A DNA stretch of 64,000 nucleotides from contig JABCPU010000005.1 of assembly GCA_016800925.1 (NCBI GenBank), forward strand, positions 372,001 to 436,000, in the 5' to 3' direction. The translations under genes and the position numbers were made by a program. Below are positions 57,760-64,000 of this stretch, in pieces. This DNA is from Suillus spraguei (Eukaryota > Basidiomycota > Agaricomycetes > Boletales > Suillaceae). A model generated the notes under the pieces. That model did not search any database. It saw only the letters and a list, made by a program, of their open reading frames with translations, and was not told the origin of the DNA. The first letter of the stretch is position 1. Each line of letters opens with the position of its first letter.

Positions 57760-57996
57760 GAGACTGCAGCAACTTTTGCTGAAACGCAGAGGTATTCTTA
57801 AGCCCGTCCGGTCCGGGCCTTAGTTGGTCACTACATAATTCAAGCTTTGGTCCGTTCATCTTCGGACGTTTCTGTTGATTCCAACAAGAGACGTCAGGTT
57901 AACATTTAGGCCATACAAAGTTTCTACCGACGCAGGCGGCAATTCTCGAGTGTGATATTCGATGACCTTTTGTTTTCGCAAAATTGTATGTACATA

Positions 57997-60900
57997 CTAT
58001 AGCATGCCACGAGATTCAAACATGTCAATACGATCTGCTGGAAACATATATATGCACTTGGGTTCCTCGTAAGTAAGAAATCTATGCGTGACATTTGGCA
58101 TAAAACCGACAACCGCTTCAGAATAATTACTGATATGACCCAGGAGCTCGGAGGAAACATTCCTATAAGCATAGATAGTCAGATTACCAATATAGGAAAC
58201 TATCGGGAACACAAGCACCTTTGCAAGTTTCTCGCCGTCGGACAAAATAGTGAGGCAAGTCGGCAAATCTTTCAAACACCACTGCCTTTCGAGCCAGGAG
58301 ACAAGATTGCGATTCCAGAAAGACTGAAACACGTGGGCAACTCTCTCATCCCACGGTTTCGGAGTTCGCGACAGATGAATGGCCCAATTTTGACATGCAT
58401 AGCTGAGGGCGCCCGAAGCCGTTTGACTTTGTTTCCGTGCTTCGTCTGCGAAAGTCGAAAAGGCTTTCATAGCGTGGATGATCTCCATGTCTGGTAATAC
58501 TGCAGTGGCATAATCCTGGTGCCTTAACGCCAGGAACACCGGGAACATCAAGAAATCAGGCAGCGCCTTGAACTGCTGGATTGCTTGAAAAACTGGATGT
58601 AAAGACAATACTGGAGGGATCATGTAGTCCTTGGTTGCCTCGAAAGTACTCGAGAATTCTTCAATGGTCACCCAGATAGTGGTCAACCGCCATGCTTTAC
58701 CACGCAGTGTCTGCAACCAGGCGTGCCCGAATGGGGACTGCAACCAATCTTTCCCGTCGAAGGTCTGTAGCCAGGTTTGCCCGTCGAAGGTCTGTAGCCA
58801 GGCTTGCCCCTTGAAGGTCTGTAGCCAGGCTTTCTCATAAAAGGATCTCGAGCCATACATTTGTATCACTGAGGTGCCTGAAGACCCTCGTGGCGGGGGG
58901 GATGGGGACCGATATTCTTGTAAAGATGAGGGCGAGGGTGAGTGTTCTTTCTCAGCCTCTGTCTGCAGCCAGTCATGTCCGGCATCTATCTGCAGCCTAA
59001 CCTGTCCGGCACCTGTCTGTGGCCAGAGTCGTCCGACTTCTGTTTCCATCCAATTTCTCGCGGGCCGAGTCTGCAACCACTCTTTCCCCCCGTCGGTCAG
59101 CAGCAAGTCTTGTCCGGCACCTGTCTGCAGCCAGAGTCGTCCGACTTCTGTTTCCATCCAATCTCCCGCGGGCCCAGTCTGCAACCACTCTTTCCCCTCG
59201 TCGGTCAGCAGCCAGTCTCGCCCAGCTTCTGTCCCCACCCAATTTCTCCCGCCACAAGTCTGCAACCACTCTTTCTCCCCGTCGGTCAGCAGCCAGTCCA
59301 TCCCCCCCTGGGTTAGCAGCCAATCCCTCACTTCTTCAGTCTGCAGCCAGGCACGCCCGTCTGGGGTATCTAACCAGGCACGCCCGTCCAGGGTATCTAG
59401 CCAGGACTGTAACTCTGAACGTTGATTCTCCCGAAGCCATAACAAAGCTATAAGCACTCGTATTGGCTCTAGTGGCTGAACCATGAAGGACAACGAGTGT
59501 TTTAAATTCTGGGGATCTTCGGGTTGCATAGCCTGGCTATGCTTCTTTAATTCTGAGAGTGCATCCAGGAGGGCCGTTCCTGTTGGAATCTCGCGCACCA
59601 TCAAGTGGAGAGAGGAAGATGCGAGTAGGGAGTGCGGTGATGCAACGTGTTGTACTTGGCGGAGGCTGCAGTTTGAGCGGTGGGAAACATAGTCGCGAAC
59701 GGACGAGTGATAGATATTCACGGGGAGACTCCCGTCGGTAGGAAGATCTATTACAGACCGTAGCTGCATCAGCACTTTCTCTACGTCCCTGCCCTGACCA
59801 GGGCCAAGAAGTTCTGATATTTGTGAGATCGGCAGAGGATCTGCGAGGACAGCAACAACGGACAAGTGCATGTATGCCAATGTCGGGTCAGCGCAAGTGG
59901 AGAGGATGAGATCGTATAACTTGTACACCTCCGTCCCTGGAAGCAGTTGGCTCGTCAGGTCGAGCATGAGTTCAAGCCGGTCGCGGGGATCGTTGTGTCG
60001 ATCATCAATGAACTTCATCATCGTAGTTGCCACGATGAAGCGTCTACCTGCTCGGCTCGCTAGCCGTTCAAGTTGAGCCTTTGTTGGCTGCGGGAAAGTG
60101 GAATAGCGAAATTGCAGTTTTCTGAAGGAATCCTCCAAGAAACGATAGATGTCTTCATCGACATCTGCGCCGTCTAGTGAGATGGTGGTAGCTACACCCT
60201 CACCAGAAATGTTCACTGGTATCTCACCCACTAGCGGGTGCACAAGTTCGTCGTGCATGGCTTCACGAATATGCCCTTCCGAGCGACTTGTGATTATAAT
60301 GTGAGTCACGGGCAGATCAGGATCGCGAAGAGCTTGAGCGAGCAGGGATATGAGTTCAGCAAGCTCGCTTTCGGATTTATCTTCATCAAAGGATTCGAAT
60401 CCAGGTTGATCGAGGGTTTCGGATGTGCATTCATCAAGGGCATCGATAATGAACGCCAAAGGCGGACTGCCGCATTCACGGAGTCTATATTGAAGGTGCT
60501 TGAGAGGTCGGAGAAACAAGCCTTCCATCTGATCGCGAACAGATTTGTCGGGGTCTAGAAGGGCAGGGTTCTCGAGGATAGCCCTATTCACATGGGTCTT
60601 AATGCTGGGGAAATTGGTGGCCAGCTGGTAGGCAAGCGTCGCAAAGAAATAACCAGTCGTGCGCCGTTTCGTGTGCTTGCGGGAGAAAAAGAATGTTCCT
60701 GCGAGTCGCGTCTCTACCTGTGTCTCCTCTGTCACTTTCAATCCTTTCATCCTTTCAGCTACCGTGAATGCGACGGCAGACTTTCCGACGCCTGCTGTGC
60801 CGTGCAGCCAAATAATCTGATTCTTTTCTTTCTTGTCTAATAATCCGTAGATGTAGTTGAGAAGGGTCACCCGAGTGCCTTCCAAACATTTCGAATGGGG

Positions 60901-61125
60901 GTGGCGTTCACGAGAGTTGTACTCAGCACCCTTGACAGCGACTTGGGACAACTTATCCCAAGTTCCTTCAGACATTTCCAACAACTGTGATGAGATCAGA
61001 TAATGAGACTCGAGGGGATAAGAGACGGATATACTGACATGGACTCTTGATATGAGAATGATGATAATTACGATACAAATAGTGAGATCGAACAGAATAA
61101 CTGAGGGCACTGATCCAAGGATCAA
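57997..61125 (-). CDS. NACHT NTPase with C-terminal 9-residue Trp repeats (NLR-like)
   Basis: STAND-type signalling NTPase; fungal relatives act in self/non-self recognition and programmed cell death, but the role here is unproven. Numbering from the 61125 Met (1042 residues): Walker A WLHGTAGVGKSAVAF (107-120), Walker B LAFIIDALDEC (223-233) and sensor-like HIIITSRSEGHI, then an unassigned helical region. Residues 575-727 are 17 consecutive 9-residue units of the form WLxTxxGxx, and 767-811 are five more (WLQTFKGQA, WLQTFDGQT and so on), separated by a Ser/Pro-rich linker. A domain of about 200 residues with no known match ends the protein. The start is uncertain: 61125 adds a hydrophobic stretch (ICIVIIIILISRV), while 60975 (MSEGTWDKLSQV) gives 992 residues and is the start shared with the pseudogene copy. 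No obvious N-terminal effector domain. Confidence 0.88.
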   Translation of the reverse strand: MILGSVPSVILFDLTICIVIIIILISRVHVSISVSYPLESHYLISSQLLEMSEGTWDKLSQVAVKGAEYNSRERHPHSKCLEGTRVTLLNYIYGLLDKKEKNQIIWLHGTAGVGKSAVAFTVAERMKGLKVTEETQVETRLAGTFFFSRKHTKRRTTGYFFATLAYQLATNFPSIKTHVNRAILENPALLDPDKSVRDQMEGLFLRPLKHLQYRLRECGSPPLAFIIDALDECTSETLDQPGFESFDEDKSESELAELISLLAQALRDPDLPVTHIIITSRSEGHIREAMHDELVHPLVGEIPVNISGEGVATTISLDGADVDEDIYRFLEDSFRKLQFRYSTFPQPTKAQLERLASRAGRRFIVATTMMKFIDDRHNDPRDRLELMLDLTSQLLPGTEVYKLYDLILSTCADPTLAYMHLSVVAVLADPLPISQISELLGPGQGRDVEKVLMQLRSVIDLPTDGSLPVNIYHSSVRDYVSHRSNCSLRQVQHVASPHSLLASSSLHLMVREIPTGTALLDALSELKKHSQAMQPEDPQNLKHSLSFMVQPLEPIRVLIALLWLRENQRSELQSWLDTLDGRAWLDTPDGRAWLQTEEVRDWLLTQGGMDWLLTDGEKEWLQTCGGRNWVGTEAGRDWLLTDEGKEWLQTGPAGDWMETEVGRLWLQTGAGQDLLLTDGGKEWLQTRPARNWMETEVGRLWPQTGAGQVRLQIDAGHDWLQTEAEKEHSPSPSSLQEYRSPSPPPRGSSGTSVIQMYGSRSFYEKAWLQTFKGQAWLQTFDGQTWLQTFDGKDWLQSPFGHAWLQTLRGKAWRLTTIWVTIEEFSSTFEATKDYMIPPVLSLHPVFQAIQQFKALPDFLMFPVFLALRHQDYATAVLPDMEIIHAMKAFSTFADEARKQSQTASGALSYACQNWAIHLSRTPKPWDERVAHVFQSFWNRNLVSWLERQWCLKDLPTCLTILSDGEKLAKVLVFPIVSYIGNLTIYAYRNVSSELLGHISNYSEAVVGFMPNVTHRFLTYEEPKCIYMFPADRIDMFESRGML
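58693..59403 (-). repeat. 27-bp coding repeats in NACHT gene, with 108-bp higher-order duplication
   Basis: Two clusters, 58945-59403 (17 units) and 58693-58827 (5 units). Inside the first, the 108-bp stretch that reads on the plus strand from GTCCGACTTCTGTTTCCATC at 59031 recurs at 59139 with few changes. On the opposite strand the repeats give a long Cys/Ser-rich ORF that is only a shadow. Confidence 0.93.
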
Positions 61126-62452
61126 AGACGAAGCTGGAACTTGTATGTTTTGAGGGTGTAGTAGTAAGTCTGTGCAAACGGCTGTGCAAACTCTGCCACT
61201 TCAAGTTGCTGTAGATCTAAGCGATCGAAATTGCAAAGTGCAAAGTGCAAGAGTTAGTACTTATTTGAGATCGAAAGGATGTATGGATGTTCGAGTGTTG
61301 TGGAAGACTTGCTGGATGGTGTTGGAATGTAGTTGAAACGTTAAAGGACAACGCCAATAGACTAAGGAATCGCAGCCTGAGATTGAATATTGAAATTTTG
61401 AAACACCTGCAGGAAATCGAGATCAAAAACCAATTGTAAATAGCGAGTTGGTAGTCTGCGATTCAGCACCCATTATCTTCTAGTCGCCGTGTTGTATATT
61501 TTTCTCAGTCTGCGACATATTTATATAATGGGTTGACAACTTGAGGGTAGATATATCATAGCAACCCCTTTCTCTAGTCTCTTTCAAGTACTACCTTGAA
61601 CTCCTGTGACTGCACAGTGCACGCCATATACTTACCAGAACACAACACCACTTGTTCCTCGGATACATGTCCGACCTCTCCCTCCCTGACTGTTATTCGC
61701 CTGAATTGGATCCTGAATTCAAATAAGAGCATACCGTGTTACCCAGGAACGACTCCATGTCTATCTCGTTCAAGCCGAGGGAGGTTCAATTCCTTTTACC
61801 TTCCAGGTACATTACTGGACACGCGAACTGATGAGCGTAGTGCAATCGACGTTCGATGCTAGGTAGATTCGAGCATGACAATACTTCTGCTCAATGCTGC
61901 TCGTGCACACCTGCATGTACAAGAGAGCCACAGCACAGAATAAACCAACAGTAACATGCATAGCAATATAACATGATATGATAGACGCAGCAAAAACTGC
62001 GGTCAAGTCACCAAGGTCTTGAGGTGGGAGTGGGCTCAGCAAGTTCTCAAGTTCGAAAATCGTGCTCCTCGAATCCATGTTAATTCAATAGGTGTGAACG
62101 ATACTGGAAGCAGCTATACCATTAAATGACCACAAGTTTAGAGGACAGGAAATATGTATGAACCACCGACCCGTCGCTTCTCCAGCAAAGTCGGATGACG
62201 CGATAATGGGTACTAAGACGTCCAATTAATCAGGACACGGCCTGACACTCGAACAGCCGCGTGAATTATGGGCAGCTATGAGCAACATGGGGAAGGTCTG
62301 GCCGTGTCGCCGCACAAAGGAGAAAAAAATCGCAAGGTGGTTTTTATATGGGGACCGTGGAAATATTTAGGGCAGGTGCCTCGAGCATTCTACATACATG
62401 TACTTAAAACTTAAAAATAACAAGTCCGATAGCTGCATATTAGCGAGTAGAC
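61126..62452. other. Intergenic between NACHT and kinase genes
   Basis: The first 220 bp are the NACHT upstream region, shared with 45140-45490. About 62025-62110 is a diverged copy of a stretch also present at 42530-42640 and 55555-55660 (GGGCTCAGCAAG anchor). No gene was recognised. Confidence 0.5.
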
Positions 62453-63544
62453 TTATATCCTCCCTAAAGATGCCAGCCCTACCGCTCCTACAGCCGCAGC
62501 GTCGTCAACGAACACCACATATTTAAAAATATGCCCCTTCTTCGCCAATGCCTCGTATATCAACGCCCTATAATCTTCGATGCCAACCAAGCTCCCTCCA
62601 AAACATAACGCTGCCTCATTTGCTTCCACTGCTCTTGGTTTCAAACTCGGGTCCTCTCCCGGCTCACGGCAGAGCATCGCAATCTGGTCCGCAAGTCCCT
62701 CAGCACAGACCCTCAACACATTCAGCGCGAAGGGATCCTTCTCCTTGAATGCAGCCTCAAAAACGAGTGGAGCAAGCTCGCTTAACCGTTTCTCGCGCGC
62801 AACGAGAAGATACGATGGAGCAGAGGCAGCCGCCTCTTCCGTGCTCGGCTCGGGCAAGTGCACCACCGGCAGCACCTCTGGGGCATTCTCTACCCCCTCG
62901 ATCCCAAACCTTTCTAACACCTTCGCTTTGAGGCTACTTGGGGGTAACGGTTCCATCCCCAGCGACGAACGCGCAGCATCGTACATCATCTGACGCATTG
63001 TCTCGCGGCCTACGTGAAATCCTCCGCCTTCGTCTCCTAGAATCCATCCCCACCCGCCAGTCCGTGCAAGCTCACTCAGCATGCCTGAGGGCTCGTGCTG
63101 AAATGAAACGACACAAGATCCTGTGCCGGCTATTGCAGCCACAGCATGCTTGATATCAGGATAAAGCCGAAGCGGGGCTGCAAGAAGATGTGTATCATTG
63201 GCCACGACTAGCCGTGGACCCAGGGGTATCCCGAGAAGTGCGGAGAGCGCTGCTGAGGCATTGGCGACCGCAGCTAGGGAGTCAACGCCGGAGATACCGA
63301 ACCATGCAGATGCAAATATCTCAGTGCCGGGAGGGAGGGGAATAGGGTCGATAGATGGTGGAGAGACACAGGTCTTCAATGCATTAGATACTGCTACGCG
63401 AACGGCATCTGTGAATGCAGATGCAGACATGTACGCGAAGTTGGACGGGCCTCCCAGGGCGCGCCCAAGGATCGTGCCAGATCTGTCTGCGATGACAGCA
63501 GACGTCTTGGAACCACCACAGTCGACACAGAGGAAAAGCGACAT
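62453..63544 (-). CDS. N-acetylglucosamine kinase (BadF/BadG/BcrA/BcrD ATPase family)
   Basis: Phosphorylates N-acetylglucosamine to its 6-phosphate for reuse in chitin and glycan precursors or for catabolism. Single exon, 363 residues, normal for the family. Phosphate-1 motif LCVDCGGSKTSAVIAD at residues 5-20; RLVVANDTHLLAAPL and AVAAIAGTGSCVVSF (phosphate-2) near residues 111-147; GGWGWILGDEGGGFHVGRET near 163-182; and a C-terminal adenosine-type motif EAALCFGGSLVG. The end (VDDAAAVGAVGLASLGRI) is complete. All actin-fold ATPase landmarks are present, so it is likely functional. A TATATA element lies about 120 bp upstream. It is not part of the duplicated region. Confidence 0.93.
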   Translation of the reverse strand: MSLFLCVDCGGSKTSAVIADRSGTILGRALGGPSNFAYMSASAFTDAVRVAVSNALKTCVSPPSIDPIPLPPGTEIFASAWFGISGVDSLAAVANASAALSALLGIPLGPRLVVANDTHLLAAPLRLYPDIKHAVAAIAGTGSCVVSFQHEPSGMLSELARTGGWGWILGDEGGGFHVGRETMRQMMYDAARSSLGMEPLPPSSLKAKVLERFGIEGVENAPEVLPVVHLPEPSTEEAAASAPSYLLVAREKRLSELAPLVFEAAFKEKDPFALNVLRVCAEGLADQIAMLCREPGEDPSLKPRAVEANEAALCFGGSLVGIEDYRALIYEALAKKGHIFKYVVFVDDAAAVGAVGLASLGRI

Positions 63545-63664
63545 GATGCTCTTCGAATAGAGTCTGATTCAGTATGCGCGGTTATCAGAATGCACTGAAC
63601 GCTCACTGATATCAAATCACTTGGTAATGAAACGAACAAAGATGGCCACCTGCGGTGCTTACAC

Positions 63665-63672
63665 CTATATAT
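63665..63672 (-). promoter_or_regulatory. TATA-box candidate of the GlcNAc kinase gene
   Basis: CTATATAT on the plus strand, about 120 bp upstream of the kinase ATG at 63544. Confidence 0.4.
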
Positions 63673-64000
63673 GTGAGCGGTGATCGAGCCAAGCTGGAGA
63701 CTTGGGCAACGACCCAGCTGGCAATCGGCTTTGGGCGGGAGGCTAGAAGCCTGGAACAGAGATACCCGAATTTGCACATACCACATATAGGCGAGCACAT
63801 GGTTTACAGGCACGTTATCCCGGTATCGGTCCGCGACATTGCCATACTTGACACTCAGTAGCTCTGGACCTTAACAAATTGGATGATATGCGGCGCCGGG
63901 TACCGATAGGCAACAACGTGCAACTTTACGCGCAAGGACAAACTCTATTTTGCTATACAACAAACGATTCAGACTCCAGTACGGTGGGTATAGTAATGTA
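63673..64000. other. Window edge, no gene recognised
   Basis: ORFs here are short and without family signature; the region is probably the kinase promoter and intergenic sequence. Confidence 0.4.

Noticed and set aside
58874..59453. Long Cys/Ser-rich ORFs on the plus strand (183 and 144 codons)
   Set aside because: They are the antisense of the Trp-repeat region of the NACHT gene; periodicity is inherited from the 27-bp repeats.
62580..63560. Plus-strand ORFs of 120-137 codons
   Set aside because: Shadows of the GlcNAc kinase gene, which has clear family motifs on the other strand.

Overview
This window is eukaryotic and fungal, most likely from a filamentous basidiomycete (Agaricomycetes). 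Genes carry several 45-70 nt GT-AG introns and intergenic distances are short between housekeeping genes. The transposon families (two-gene PIF/Harbinger, hAT, Tc1/mariner DDE_3) and gene families (GT49-type glycosyltransferase, SAP/F-box/ankyrin-like protein, NACHT NTPase) are also ones I associate with mushroom-forming fungi. The species cannot be named from the sequence.

Layout. 0-10 kb is a transposon graveyard: a Harbinger fragment, a long inverted repeat with a TIR element, and a degraded two-gene Harbinger transposon (transposase plus Myb/SANT-like partner) whose partner gene is split by a solo LTR with a perfect 5-bp target-site duplication. A hAT element with a perfect 8-bp duplication and an internally deleted transposase follows. 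10.7-26.7 kb is the gene-rich core: a 2-hydroxyacid dehydrogenase, a LARGE-like glycosyltransferase divergent from a PTAR1-like prenyltransferase-alpha protein, an SAP/F-box/ankyrin-like protein, a DEK_C-SWIB protein and an HRD3/SEL1L ERAD subunit. Inside this core, at 17.3-18.6 kb, lies a tandem array of about nine tRNA-like units on the minus strand, most followed by a T-run.

26.5-62 kb is built of segmental duplications. A small gene family with three C2H2-like zinc motifs is present in seven copies: four intact three-exon genes, one full copy broken by a 1-nt deletion, and two truncated relics. A two-gene unit of DEG1/PUS3 tRNA pseudouridine synthase and a NACHT NTPase exists once intact (56.3-61.1 kb) and once as a collapsed pseudogene pair (43.2-45.1 kb). 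The pseudogene pair is fused to a copy of the HRD3 exon 1 and upstream region (45.5-46.9 kb). A Tc1/mariner relic sits at 30-31 kb. The window closes with an intact N-acetylglucosamine kinase-like gene.

How the genes relate. Most core genes are independent housekeeping functions: ER-associated degradation, tRNA modification, amino-sugar salvage, glycosylation and transcription/chromatin. The most unusual items are the NACHT protein, whose C-terminal part is made of 9-residue WLxTxxGxx repeats with a near-identical 36-residue higher-order duplication; its association with a repeatedly duplicated zinc-motif family in a recombining region; and the tandem tRNA-like array. All coordinates and splice joins were derived by hand from the sequence; no database search was run.
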